From NCBI RefSeq assembly GCF_024498135.1, contig NZ_JANHOH010000002.1, positions 248,001 through 312,000 on the forward strand: a DNA stretch of 64,000 nucleotides, given 5' to 3'. The stretch is from Mucilaginibacter aquariorum (GTDB lineage: Bacteria; Bacteroidota; Bacteroidia; Sphingobacteriales; Sphingobacteriaceae). The notes below the pieces were generated by a model. It was not told the origin of the DNA. It searched no databases and saw only the letters and a program-made list of their open reading frames with translations. Positions 16,213 to 24,418 of the stretch are shown here, piece by piece. A program made the translations under genes and the position numbers. Position 1 is the first letter of the stretch, and every line of letters starts with the position of its first letter.

Positions 16213-17262
16213 TCAGTTCTTCATTTTCTGAAGTCGCGCGCCGTCAAGGATGCGGATCCCGCTGCCCTGCCGTCCGATCAATCCTTCATCTTTAAAATCC
16301 GTCAGGGTCCGGCTGACCGTCTCTGTTGCCATGCCGGCCATAGCAGCCAGCTCATCCCGGGAGATATTGAATTCTTCCGCGGGCGCAAACTGCGTCTGCA
16401 GCCGAAGCAACACCTGCGACATTCTTTTACGGACTGACTGGTAAGCGAATTGCAATAACTGGTCTTCTTTTTCCCGGATATCATTAGCCAATATTTTCAA
16501 AAACTGCTGACTAATGTCCGGGTAACGGGTCAGCAGATTCATGATCATTTCTTTAGGTAAAAGGCATACCGCTGAATCCTCCAGCGCTTGAGCTGTTTCC
16601 GCCTGCACATCAGCTACCAACAGACCGTTGATACCGACGTAATCCTCTGGTTTGTAGAGGCCGGTCATCAGCTCGCGGCCGTCTTCGGTAAGTTTAAAAG
16701 TTTTAATTCCGCCTTCCAGCACGAGATAGATGCCTTGCGGCTCGTCCCCTTCGTAATACAAGACCTGTTTCTTTTTGATCTGCCTTATTTTCCGGCCGGC
16801 AATAAGTGCTTTTAGTTCGGCTGTGCCGCGAAGATGCCCGGAAGCCAGCGTTTCCAGATTGAATAAGGAGCGGCTGTAATAACTGGCGAGCTTCTCTTGT
16901 TTTTGCAAGCGGCATTCGATGGCATGCAGTAACTCCATGCCATCAAAAGGTTTGGTCAGGTAGTCATCGGCACCCATTTCCATCCCTTTGCGCAGGTCCA
17001 GCCGCTCCGCTTTAGCCGTGAGAAAAATGAATGGGATGGCGGATGAGTCCGGGCTTTTGCTTAAGAGGTAAAGCACGCCGTAGCCATCCAGTTCAGGCAT
17101 CATGATATCACATAAGATCAGATCAGGCCGCTGGCTGAGCGCGAGGTCTACGCCGGTCTTACCGTTGACGGCCTTAAGTACCTGGTAGCCGCTCAACTCC
17201 AGGATCTCAGCGGTGCCCTCACGGATATCGCTGTTGTCTTCGATGATAAGGATCTTTTTCAT
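16213..17262 (-). CDS. REC-cNMP-HTH (Crp/Fnr-family) response regulator, candidate island activator
   Basis: A 349-residue fusion: receiver domain (1-122; phospho-acceptor Asp52 in LILCDIMMPE, conserved Lys in LTKPFDG), cyclic-nucleotide-binding-like beta roll (about 150-265) and a Crp-type winged helix (about 290-345). The beta roll lacks the RxA cAMP cassette and there is no FNR cysteine cluster, so control is probably by phosphorylation. The recognition helix ATETVSRTL has E314, S317 and R318 at the positions of FNR E209, S212 and R213, which read TTGAT half-sites; this fits the TGAY-N4-RTCA boxes across the island. Its own promoter has boxes. I infer it is the island's activator; a regulator outside the window is the alternative. 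Confidence 0.93.
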   Translation of the reverse strand: MKKILIIEDNSDIREGTAEILELSGYQVLKAVNGKTGVDLALSQRPDLILCDIMMPELDGYGVLYLLSKSPDSSAIPFIFLTAKAERLDLRKGMEMGADDYLTKPFDGMELLHAIECRLQKQEKLASYYSRSLFNLETLASGHLRGTAELKALIAGRKIRQIKKKQVLYYEGDEPQGIYLVLEGGIKTFKLTEDGRELMTGLYKPEDYVGINGLLVADVQAETAQALEDSAVCLLPKEMIMNLLTRYPDISQQFLKILANDIREKEDQLLQFAYQSVRKRMSQVLLRLQTQFAPAEEFNISRDELAAMAGMATETVSRTLTDFKDEGLIGRQGSGIRILDGARLQKMKN

Positions 17263-17287
17263 GATTTACTAATTTACTGATTGTCAA

Positions 17288-17365
17288 TGATGTCTATCAC
17301 AAATATCTCTAAAGACGTAAGCGGTCAACCAGTATGGCGGTCATGCATTTGTATGACCTTCATCA
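17288..17365 (-). promoter_or_regulatory. Promoter of the REC-Crp regulator, with autoregulatory box
   Basis: Distal perfect box TGACCTTCATCA at 17354-17365, degenerate proximal GTATGGCGGTCA at 17332-17343, and -7-like GATATTTG reading 17307 to 17300 (34 bp, one base off the usual spacing). A further perfect box TGATGTCTATCA at 17288-17299 would sit on the predicted transcription start, a position expected to repress. The layout suggests self-limiting autoactivation. Confidence 0.68.
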
Positions 17366-17385
17366 CATTTCACAGCCCCCGCAGA

Positions 17386-18054
17386 TCAAAAGATAAAATC
17401 AGGCTCCTGGACATCCAGCTGATTTTTGACGAGGGTTATGCCTGGTGCCGCCCAGGCCGCTGCTTCCGCATCCTCCAATTCCGTAAATGACCTGACGGTG
17501 CCTCGTAAGGTAACCACGCCTTCTATAACCTGGGCTGTTATCTTTTTGGCATCGAGCAAGGCATGACGCTCAAAGGCGTCGCTGATCTGCTGCTCCAGCT
17601 TTTGAGCGGTCAACGCGGGTTTAACAGTGATCTCATTTAACAGCATCTTCAGACCGCTGATGTGCTGAACAGCCGTTTGTGCGATGATCCGCTGATAGTT
17701 CCATTCCACTTCACCCACTAATTTGGCGACGCCATCCTCTACTTTGATCTTGATCTTTTCCTCGTCTACTGCGGACTGCCCGCGAAGCGCCTGAAGGATA
17801 GCACCGGCGATCTCCGTATCTGTTTTCTGATGAAAGGCCGAGGGACCAACTTGTATATCGCCCGCAACCGCTTTGACACCTTTGACTTTTTTTGCCGCTG
17901 AAAAGGCCGCTAACTTCTGCGAATAGGTATCTACCTGTCCGGACAAGGTTACAATACCGTCTTTGACGGCGACGCCGACCCTGCCGGGATCCAAGCAGGG
18001 CTTCCAACGCAACTCATCGAGCACGTCATTCTGAATGGTTAGGTCATTTTTCAT
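17386..18054 (-). CDS. Triple-BON-domain protein
   Basis: A 222-residue protein of three BON repeats (about 4-72, 78-146 and 150-218), each with the glycine pattern V..GVVTLSG.V or GVAKLVGEV. BON domains in OsmY- or Kbp-like proteins bind membranes or ions and stabilise the envelope under osmotic stress. There is no signal peptide, so it is probably cytoplasmic. Its start overlaps the preceding USP stop by 11 bases, making it the third gene of the 19754-to-17386 operon. Two paralogues with the same opening (MKTDxxIQxDVMxELxW) lie at 22832 and 51633, each with its own box promoter. Confidence 0.9.
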   Translation of the reverse strand: MKNDLTIQNDVLDELRWKPCLDPGRVGVAVKDGIVTLSGQVDTYSQKLAAFSAAKKVKGVKAVAGDIQVGPSAFHQKTDTEIAGAILQALRGQSAVDEEKIKIKVEDGVAKLVGEVEWNYQRIIAQTAVQHISGLKMLLNEITVKPALTAQKLEQQISDAFERHALLDAKKITAQVIEGVVTLRGTVRSFTELEDAEAAAWAAPGITLVKNQLDVQEPDFIF

Positions 18055-18910
18055 TTTGATGGGAATTGAATATTAACAAAGGGACCGGTGTGTGACCGGC
18101 GACCTCCTGTGAATAGCTATGATGGAACAGTTCTCCCAGAAAGCTGTGCCGGCTGTGGACCATGGCCAGCAGATCAATATGTGCCTGGCGCACCAGCCAG
18201 ATGAGCCCCGGGGCGATCTGCTCACTTTTAACGACTTTTACGCTAACCTGCTGATGACCGTAATTACGGACCAGATCAGTTAATACCGCCTTTACGATCG
18301 AGCTATTCGTTGGCGATTCATCTTTTTGCGCAATATGGGCAAGCACCACCTCCGCCTTCAGCTTTTGCGCGAGCGTTACCAGTTCACTGATAGCCGTGAT
18401 CTCCAGCTCCGGATGTTTAAAGTCGCTGCCGAAAGCGATCTTAGTGACCGGCCGGAAAGAAAAGTTACCCGGCACCAGTAACACCGGGCATACTGCCGTT
18501 TCGATCAGTTTTCGGGTATGATCGCCGATCAACCAGGTGCTAAACCAATCATTCGCATGCCTTCCCAGGATGATCAGGTCGGCGTAGTGCCGGACAGCCT
18601 CTCTATTAACCACCTCTGTTACTAAGCCGGCTCCCTGCACACAAATTATCTCGGGAACATGATCGCCTGGGGCGTTGAAGGCAAGCAGTTTGTGTTTTAA
18701 TGCCGCAAGTTCCCGCTGACTATCCCGGTCCATATCCTCGTAGACCCCAAGCGGCCAGGCCACTACGCCAGTTTGCGGTATCTCCGCCGGTACATTCAGG
18801 GTATGGCAGATCAACAGTTTTGCTTTTAGCGTTTGAGCCAGCCGGTAAGCATATAAGGCCACATTTTCTGAGCTGGCAGTAAGGTCAGTTGCGTACAGTA
18901 ACGTTTTCAT
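18044..18910 (-). CDS. Tandem-domain universal stress protein
   Basis: A 288-residue two-domain USP (MKTLLYATDLTASSENVALYA). The domain-1 loop is ILGRHANDWFSTWLIGDHTRKLI, keeping part of the ATP-site spacing. Domain 2 starts at KIAFGSDFKHPE and ends DLLAMVHSRHSFLGELFHHS...PLLIF. It is the middle gene of a USP-USP-BON operon; ten bases separate it from the upstream USP and it overlaps the BON gene. Confidence 0.91.
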   Translation of the reverse strand: MKTLLYATDLTASSENVALYAYRLAQTLKAKLLICHTLNVPAEIPQTGVVAWPLGVYEDMDRDSQRELAALKHKLLAFNAPGDHVPEIICVQGAGLVTEVVNREAVRHYADLIILGRHANDWFSTWLIGDHTRKLIETAVCPVLLVPGNFSFRPVTKIAFGSDFKHPELEITAISELVTLAQKLKAEVVLAHIAQKDESPTNSSIVKAVLTDLVRNYGHQQVSVKVVKSEQIAPGLIWLVRQAHIDLLAMVHSRHSFLGELFHHSYSQEVAGHTPVPLLIFNSHQNEK

Positions 18911-18920
18911 ACTACTTCAG

Positions 18921-19754
18921 CTAGTGATGTGCAATAAACAAAGGCAGGTCCAACGTCTCCATCAGTTTATTCGCCATGCTGCTGTTGAACATACGCGAAA
19001 GCGCACCGCGGCTGTAGGCACCCATGATGACCACCGTTCCTGCTGCTGCACTTTTTAGATGCTCGATCAGCATCTCATCAACCTGGCCGGTGAGCTGTGT
19101 GACCACTGGCTTGGCAAAATGACAGCGCACGTACTCACCGATCAGATTCCCATCGGGTAATAGCGCCAGCTTTCTTTCGCTGGCATACACTATTTCAATG
19201 GGAAACTTGACAGTCCAGGGGAATAAGTAGGTGAACATTTTGAGCGCATAGACTGAAGACGGGTGGCCATCGTAGAGCACCACGACCCGCTCGATGGGCT
19301 GATGCACTGCAGGAAGGACCAGTACCGGGCTCTGCGCACCGGCAAGCAATTCCTTCACGAACGGTGTTGGCTTGGCCTGTTCGAAGTGGTTGAGCGTTTC
19401 CGCTGCGCCGATGACGGTGAGGTCAGCATAGATCGTTTCTTTGAGCAGGTCTTCTATCGCGAAACTTTTATCCTCGTGCAGCAAGTGTTCAATGCCCCGC
19501 CTTTCGCAGGTTTCCTTGAATACTGCGATGGCCTGCTGACGGGTTTCCTGGTCTTTTTTTAAAAGATGGTTCAGTTTAGCTTGAGAAATACCCTGGCTGC
19601 CGACCATGTCAAATAAGTTAAAACTATGGTAAAGAAAATCTTCGAGGAACACGCCGGTGACCACAGACTTTCCGCGCACCGCGAGCTCTACGGTATAATC
19701 TAAGGTGGCTTTTGAGAATTTCAGGCCATCAAAGGCTGCAATGATCTTTTGCAT
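18921..19754 (-). CDS. Universal stress protein, second island subtype
   Basis: A 277-residue USP of a subtype distinct from the others: it opens MQKIIAAFDGLKFSKATLDYTVELA and has a long insert (FLEDFLYHSFNLFDMVGSQG...) after beta-2. The C-terminal loop VIMGAYSRGALSRMFNSSMANKLM resembles the G-x2-x-G...S ATP loop, here in domain 2. Paralogues of this subtype are at 52907 and 63403. It is the first gene of the operon ending at 17386 and is preceded by two perfect boxes. Confidence 0.91.
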   Translation of the reverse strand: MQKIIAAFDGLKFSKATLDYTVELAVRGKSVVTGVFLEDFLYHSFNLFDMVGSQGISQAKLNHLLKKDQETRQQAIAVFKETCERRGIEHLLHEDKSFAIEDLLKETIYADLTVIGAAETLNHFEQAKPTPFVKELLAGAQSPVLVLPAVHQPIERVVVLYDGHPSSVYALKMFTYLFPWTVKFPIEIVYASERKLALLPDGNLIGEYVRCHFAKPVVTQLTGQVDEMLIEHLKSAAAGTVVIMGAYSRGALSRMFNSSMANKLMETLDLPLFIAHH

Positions 19755-19774
19755 GACATTAATTGTTGAATAAC

Positions 19775-19839
19775 CAAATTTAATGGCTCGGGATCCGGCG
19801 CCCGATGACCCCTGTCAAAGGCTAAGCTGATCTTTATCA
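19775..19839 (-). promoter_or_regulatory. Two perfect Crp/Fnr-type boxes and perfect -7 element, USP-USP-BON operon
   Basis: Proximal TGACCCCTGTCA at 19806-19817, distal TGATCTTTATCA at 19828-19839 (22 bp apart) and TAAATTTG reading 19782 to 19775, exactly 33 bp from the proximal centre. This is the cleanest example of the design in the window. The divergent sensor gene at 19921 shows no matching -7 element. Confidence 0.88.
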
Positions 19840-19920
19840 CATCCTTCCCAGGCAAATAAGTGTTAACTATTAAGCAATTGGATTTTATATTTAACTTGTA
19901 GCTTAGCAGCGATTATAGAT

Positions 19921-20775
19921 ATGCTAAAAAGAGGAATTTTCATCTGTTGCCTACTGCTTTGCAATTTTAGGATCTTTGCCCTGGATCAGATCAGCGCTGA
20001 CAGCTTACGTACCATTCTGCAACAAAATCATAGCCCGGCGCAACATAAGCGTCTCATACTGACCATCCGTTATTATTTTAGGGCCAGGATTGGCAAGGAC
20101 CTGGCATCATCCAAAAGACAGCTGGCTAACCTGTTGGTTAGTTTCCCGCCGATGAACGGCACAGCCGTCAGGGGATTTGTTGAGACGATGTACCTGATGG
20201 AACAAAAGAACTATAATGGGGCTGAAAGCGTATTGATCCCAACCATCCGCCAGGCATCGGCAGCTGATGACCATTGCCTGCTATATGCCTGCTTCACGCA
20301 TCTCGGTTTTATTCAAACGATGCGCGGCAAAATAGCAGATGCGGTGAACAGTTTTAGGCTTAGCCGTCGCGAGGCCATACAACTGAATGATGCCTATCTA
20401 CAGGTGCTGGTAGATATTAACATTTCGGACATTTATTATCGTAATCATATGCACACGCAGTCGCTCCATTTTTTAAATGAGGCAACGCATTTGTTGGTGC
20501 AGCATCAGATAGACGAGCCCAGGTTTAAGATGATGATTTATGCCAACAAAACGGAGAACTTTTTCACTATGGGCGTAGTCGATTCGCTAGCTTTATACAG
20601 CCGCCGGCTGGCCGCACAGAGATTCCCGAATGATCGGTTATATACTTACCAGCAGCGCAGTTCGTATGAGGTGCAGTTGTTACTGGGCCAAAACAAACTC
20701 GTCTTGTCTAGATCCAAAAGCTTCGGAAAGATCGCCTATTTCAATTCGACGTATCAGACGAGTGGAACGAGATGA
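19921..20775 (+). CDS. TPR-containing sensor protein, N-terminal part (frameshifted)
   Basis: Encodes a signal peptide (MLKRGIFICCLLLCNFRIFA) followed by helical TPR-like repeats (about 30-260), the periplasmic input part of a Bacteroidota-type TPR sensor. The last 20 or so codons look unnatural. The frame of the next gene, read upstream of its ATG, gives a credible continuation (KDRLFQFDVSDEWNEMNARY) back to about 20712. A single-base change in the AAAA run at 20716-20719 would join the two parts into one protein of about 485 residues. Confidence 0.75.
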   Translation: MLKRGIFICCLLLCNFRIFALDQISADSLRTILQQNHSPAQHKRLILTIRYYFRARIGKDLASSKRQLANLLVSFPPMNGTAVRGFVETMYLMEQKNYNGAESVLIPTIRQASAADDHCLLYACFTHLGFIQTMRGKIADAVNSFRLSRREAIQLNDAYLQVLVDINISDIYYRNHMHTQSLHFLNEATHLLVQHQIDEPRFKMMIYANKTENFFTMGVVDSLALYSRRLAAQRFPNDRLYTYQQRSSYEVQLLLGQNKLVLSRSKSFGKIAYFNSTYQTSGTR

Positions 20776-21380
20776 ATGCACGCTATCGCTTAGGGCAATT
20801 AGACACCGCTCGTATAAAAGGCGAACAATTGATCGGAGAACCGGTCCTTTTGGATCATCCGGAGATCAGTTTACCAGTGTATGAGACGCTGGCACGTGTC
20901 GCTATCAAATCGCAGGAGAAAGATCTCGCGATCCAACGGTTAAATGAGGCACTGCAGATCAGCAAACGACAAGTAATGCGTTTAGCGGACGTAGATACTA
21001 TCGCTGCACAGATCAGATTGGATGAGATGCAAAGTGGCTATTTGTTAAAGGAGGAGCGTTTCAAGCGAGAAAAACTTTGGCTGATATTCAGTTTGGTTCT
21101 GGCCGCCTTAATATCGATCACCGGAGGGATTCTTTACCGGAGTATCAGGCAAAAACGTCGCCTGGAACAAATATTATTTGAAAGCCAGAAAAGCGAACTG
21201 TCATATTTTAATTCACACCACCTGAGGCGGCATGTAGCTAATATATTGGGTATCGTGGATATGATCAGACATAGTGCGCTCCCTTACGAAACTTACGCTG
21301 AAGCGGAACCTCACCTTTTTCGTGCAACGGAGGATCTCGACCAAAGTATCCGGGAAATTACCGCCAAACTGGGTGATTGA
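20772..21380 (+). CDS. TPR sensor, C-terminal part: TPR end, membrane helix, HisKA-like helix
   Basis: Continues the preceding gene: final TPR helices, one membrane helix (LWLIFSLVLAALISITGGILY) and a dimerisation-helix region with a possible phospho-acceptor histidine (NSHHLRRHVANILGIVDMI). The frame stops after this helix with no ATPase domain, so it is not a complete histidine kinase. It may be a truncated sensor or depend on another kinase. The ATGA overlap with the first part could allow coupled translation, but a frameshift in one gene is the simpler reading. Confidence 0.72.
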   Translation: MNARYRLGQLDTARIKGEQLIGEPVLLDHPEISLPVYETLARVAIKSQEKDLAIQRLNEALQISKRQVMRLADVDTIAAQIRLDEMQSGYLLKEERFKREKLWLIFSLVLAALISITGGILYRSIRQKRRLEQILFESQKSELSYFNSHHLRRHVANILGIVDMIRHSALPYETYAEAEPHLFRATEDLDQSIREITAKLGD

Positions 21381-21399
21381 ACCCCTGTCTTATTCATGA

Positions 21400-22770
21400 T
21401 CAGTTAAAATCGAGGGTATAGCGAACGGAGAAGCGCAGATAGGGGTAACGTGCAGTTACTGCCGGGTATTTTTGATAATCGCCCCGCAGGTGAAAATAGC
21501 CGAATTCTGAACATAAGGCGAGCCCATCCCAAAAACGATAAGCGAGTTCGCTGGTCACGGCCTGCAACACATAGTGAGATGCATTACCGTTGATCGTCCT
21601 GATCCACCCGCCCCGATAGTTCAGGTGATAGGAAAGCCGGTGTAATAGATTTAAGCCAAATTGGCCGTACATACCACCACCTGCGCCATAGTCATAATTC
21701 CGCCCTTTAAAAAGATAAGGGTCGGGTACAGCCGCAAGCAAGACAGGACCAGCGCCGGCCCCGGATGTAAGCTGGACATATTTGTTTATACGAAAAGACG
21801 CAAGCCAGTTTAACTTAACACTTTGACCACTGTAAAAGAAGGCCTCGTTATGAACATAATCATAATTGGCCGACAAAGTCAAAAGCTGCGGATCGCGCTC
21901 TGCTTTACTCAGCCACCAGCCGGCCAGTGAACCATATACAAAAAGGATATTTACTTTGGAACTATCGTCGCTGCCAAATTCGCCGTTCACGGAAATGTTG
22001 CTGAATGGGGTGCGGTAATTTTCAAAAGGAGTGCCGTAACTTAGACGGACATGACCATACCAGCCGGTACGCCCATGGTGATCGGCCCTGAATTTGCGTG
22101 CGCCCAGATCAAATTCTGCCAGCACATGGGTCGAATCCCGTTCAGGGGTATTTCGGTCGACCTTACCCCACCTGCCATTGAGGACACGATTGAACCCATT
22201 CATCGGATTGACCATTAAAGCCATAACTTCACTGATCTGTCGTTTAAAGCCACGGGTGCGATTGTTGACGATCTGATTGGACAACCGGTAAGTCATTTCT
22301 CCAAGGACAATACCGCCAAAACTTGTATTGATAAAATCATTTGGTGAGGGGTATTGCTTTTCTGCCATGGTCTCCCAAACATAACTTCCTGCAAGCGTCG
22401 GCGGCGCTGACTGCCAGAATGTATAGCCGTTAGATCGGAAGGCACTAAAATATAAACTGCCATGATACGGATGTGCGAATTGGTTGGTGCCGAAGGCATC
22501 GTCATCCCACGTCCAGCTTGATGGCTGGAGGTTGTGCCCGATCGTCCGAAATGAGATCCGGGCGTAATCTACGTTCCGTACATAGCGATCCACCGTCCAG
22601 GGGATCAGTTCCCCTAAAGCCAATTGAAAAGCGGCGCGTCCGAAGCGGCGCGGCGGGGGCGTATCGGTCACGGCGGTACCGGCAGCGGGACTTAGCGCTG
22701 CGGACCGCGGCTGGCCCTGAACCGCGAAGCAGGTCAACAGCCAGAAGGATAAGTAATATAAACGGGGCAT
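21400..22770 (-). CDS. DUF3943-type outer-membrane protein
   Basis: A 456-residue exported protein with a signal peptide (about 1-19, cleaved after VQGQ). It has the DUF3943 pattern NQFAHPYHGSLYF...SNGYTFWQSAPPTLAGS and INTSFGGIVLGEMTYRLSN, followed by repeated amphipathic beta strands and a terminal aromatic strand (RYPYLRFSVRYTLDFN), typical of an outer-membrane barrel. Function unknown. A terminator separates it from the upstream BON gene, and no box promoter of its own was found, so it may depend on read-through. Confidence 0.8.
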   Translation of the reverse strand: MPRLYYLSFWLLTCFAVQGQPRSAALSPAAGTAVTDTPPPRRFGRAAFQLALGELIPWTVDRYVRNVDYARISFRTIGHNLQPSSWTWDDDAFGTNQFAHPYHGSLYFSAFRSNGYTFWQSAPPTLAGSYVWETMAEKQYPSPNDFINTSFGGIVLGEMTYRLSNQIVNNRTRGFKRQISEVMALMVNPMNGFNRVLNGRWGKVDRNTPERDSTHVLAEFDLGARKFRADHHGRTGWYGHVRLSYGTPFENYRTPFSNISVNGEFGSDDSSKVNILFVYGSLAGWWLSKAERDPQLLTLSANYDYVHNEAFFYSGQSVKLNWLASFRINKYVQLTSGAGAGPVLLAAVPDPYLFKGRNYDYGAGGGMYGQFGLNLLHRLSYHLNYRGGWIRTINGNASHYVLQAVTSELAYRFWDGLALCSEFGYFHLRGDYQKYPAVTARYPYLRFSVRYTLDFN

Positions 22771-22783
22771 TTTAAAAAAGTAA

Positions 22784-22812
22784 GGCTGCAGCTATCACGA
22801 ATAACTGCAGCC
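22784..22812 (-). terminator. Intrinsic terminator after the BON gene
   Basis: An 8-bp stem (GGCTGCAG / CTGCAGCC) with a 13-base loop is followed on the minus strand by TTACTTTTTT. It lies just after the BON stop and before the DUF3943 gene. Confidence 0.75.
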
Positions 22813-22831
22813 CCGGTTGTGAAGTAGTTTT

Positions 22832-23500
22832 TTAAAATACTAATTCAGGTTCCTCGATGGTCAGGCGGTTGTCCACGCTGAAAACGCCCGGCGCGGCCCA
22901 GACAGCGTCTGCGGCTTCATCCTTTTCCGCAAAAGAGCGGACTTTGCCGGTCAAGGTGGCCTTGTTCCCGGTCACTGATACTTTGATATTGGCCGCATCG
23001 ATTGTCGCACTGCGATGGAAAGCTGCACTGATCTTTTTTTCCAGATCGTCTGCACTTATTTTCGGGCGGACGGTGATCAGGTTGCTGACCATTCGGACAC
23101 CGTTGAGGTATTGAATGGCGGACTTGGCGCTGCTGCGCTGGAACTCCCATTCCACCTCACCTTCCAGCTTCACGATACCGTCTTCCACTTTGACCTTAAT
23201 GCGGTCGTCCGGAATAGCGGTATGCCATTTCAACGCGTTGACCACCGCTTCGGCGATCTCCGTATCGGTTCGGCGATAAGCCGGCGACACGCCAACCTGG
23301 ATGTCTTCGGCGATCGCCTTCACACCTGCCACTTTTTTTGCAGCATTTTCAGCGGCCAGCTTTTTAGCATAAGTATCGACCTGCCCGGATAAGGTCACCA
23401 CGCCGTTCTTTACACTAACACCAATTTCTGCTGCCTGAAGGAAGGGCTGCCATTTCAATTCAGCCATCACATCTCTTTGGATTTCAACATCTGTTTTCAT
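22832..23500 (-). CDS. Triple-BON-domain protein
   Basis: A 222-residue protein with three BON repeats and no signal peptide, closely related to those at 17386 and especially 51633 (shared VAGVKAIAEDIQVGVSPAYRRTDTEIA). It probably stabilises the envelope or binds ions or lipids. It has its own pair of perfect boxes lying inside the 3' end of the upstream gene, so it can be transcribed independently of it. Confidence 0.9.
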   Translation of the reverse strand: MKTDVEIQRDVMAELKWQPFLQAAEIGVSVKNGVVTLSGQVDTYAKKLAAENAAKKVAGVKAIAEDIQVGVSPAYRRTDTEIAEAVVNALKWHTAIPDDRIKVKVEDGIVKLEGEVEWEFQRSSAKSAIQYLNGVRMVSNLITVRPKISADDLEKKISAAFHRSATIDAANIKVSVTGNKATLTGKVRSFAEKDEAADAVWAAPGVFSVDNRLTIEEPELVF

Positions 23501-23531
23501 ATGATTTTATTTAATTAAATAAACGATAAAG

Positions 23532-23596
23532 CAAATGAACACCTTATTCAGAAGCATGACCATGACGGCTGTCATTGGCTCCACTGATCCTGGTCA
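23532..23596 (-). promoter_or_regulatory. Two perfect Crp/Fnr-type boxes embedded in upstream coding end, BON gene
   Basis: Proximal TGACGGCTGTCA at 23563-23574, distal TGATCCTGGTCA at 23585-23596 and -7 element TTCATTTG reading 23539 to 23532. Both boxes lie within the last codons of the 23544-24203 gene. Confidence 0.8.
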
Positions 23597-24203
23597 GGCC
23601 AGCGCGCAGGCTAACGATCAGTAAGATGATGGCGATAACTGCTTGCAACAAAATGAACCAGGATCGCATCTGCAGCTGCAGCTTTTCCAGTCGATCTTGA
23701 AGACCTTTTAGCTGCAGGCGCGTATGATCATCGAACGCCGATACCGCAAATCTGACCACATCCAGCCGCTTTTCTTCCTCCTCAGCAAATTGCGCCGGGC
23801 GCTTTACGTGCGATCGTTGTTCCTCCATACGCCAGTACCGCTGCGCCGTATCAATGCCGGCGACGACCGACCGCCAGAGCACTGCTCCGGCAGCATCTTT
23901 TTTGACCAGATCCTTGAGGTCCTTTAACTGGAGGTCAACGCTGTCCGTTATCTGATCGTAGCCGATGCGGAATAAGATCATACCGCTGGTCCGGTACCGC
24001 AGATGCAGAATATCCAGCAGACCGACCGAACGGGCCAGGTCGCGCAGGCGTTCATGTACTTGCTGCTGCTTATTGATCTGCCCCGTTAGATATTTTTGGG
24101 TATCCGTGCCCACAACGGTCATGACCAAAAGCAATATCACCAGTCCGAGGGCGGTCAATGATCCGCCGAGCGTGAGATTCCTCGAATGTTTGATGTTATT
24201 CAT
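23544..24203 (-). CDS. Two-helix membrane protein with extracytoplasmic four-helix domain
   Basis: A 219-residue protein with an N-terminal membrane helix (about 12-32), a long helical extracytoplasmic region (about 35-180) and a second membrane helix (about 182-203). This is the layout of the CHASE3 or 4HB input module of sensor kinases and chemoreceptors, but no output domain follows. It may be an orphan sensor module or a membrane adaptor. The C-terminal residues (SRHGHASE) are encoded across the boxes of the next promoter. Confidence 0.72.
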   Translation of the reverse strand: MNNIKHSRNLTLGGSLTALGLVILLLVMTVVGTDTQKYLTGQINKQQQVHERLRDLARSVGLLDILHLRYRTSGMILFRIGYDQITDSVDLQLKDLKDLVKKDAAGAVLWRSVVAGIDTAQRYWRMEEQRSHVKRPAQFAEEEEKRLDVVRFAVSAFDDHTRLQLKGLQDRLEKLQLQMRSWFILLQAVIAIILLIVSLRAGLTRISGANDSRHGHASE

Positions 24204-24224
24204 GAAAACCTATTTAAATCAAGA

Positions 24225-24289
24225 CCAATTTAGGCGCTCTAATTGGCAAGGCCCATGATCAGTATCAGTTCATGAACTGACAGAGCGCA
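24225..24289 (-). promoter_or_regulatory. Tandem Crp/Fnr-type boxes and -7 element, two-helix membrane protein
   Basis: Perfect proximal TGATCAGTATCA at 24256-24267, one-mismatch distal TGACAGAGCGCA at 24278-24289, -7 element TAAATTGG reading 24232 to 24225. A perfect 16-bp palindrome (TCAGTTCATGAACTGA, 24265-24280) fills the space between the boxes. Confidence 0.78.
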
Positions 24290-24379
24290 TAGGATGGGCA
24301 TGTTCCGGGACTTACTTTTGATCAACTGATGAATGGACATGAGTCCTGTTTCAGCCAGATGCACCTGTTGATGCATTGC

Positions 24380-24401
24380 GGAGCCGGCAGAGCCCGGCTC
24401 C
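24380..24401 (-). terminator. GC-rich hairpin after the HtrA-like protease gene
   Basis: An 8-bp stem (GGAGCCGG / CCGGCTCC) with a 6-base loop lies just after the protease stop. T-runs are weak on the minus strand, so termination there is only probable. The rest of 24290-24379 shows nothing further. Confidence 0.55.
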
Positions 24402-24418
24402 GATCTTTTGCTGTCGGA

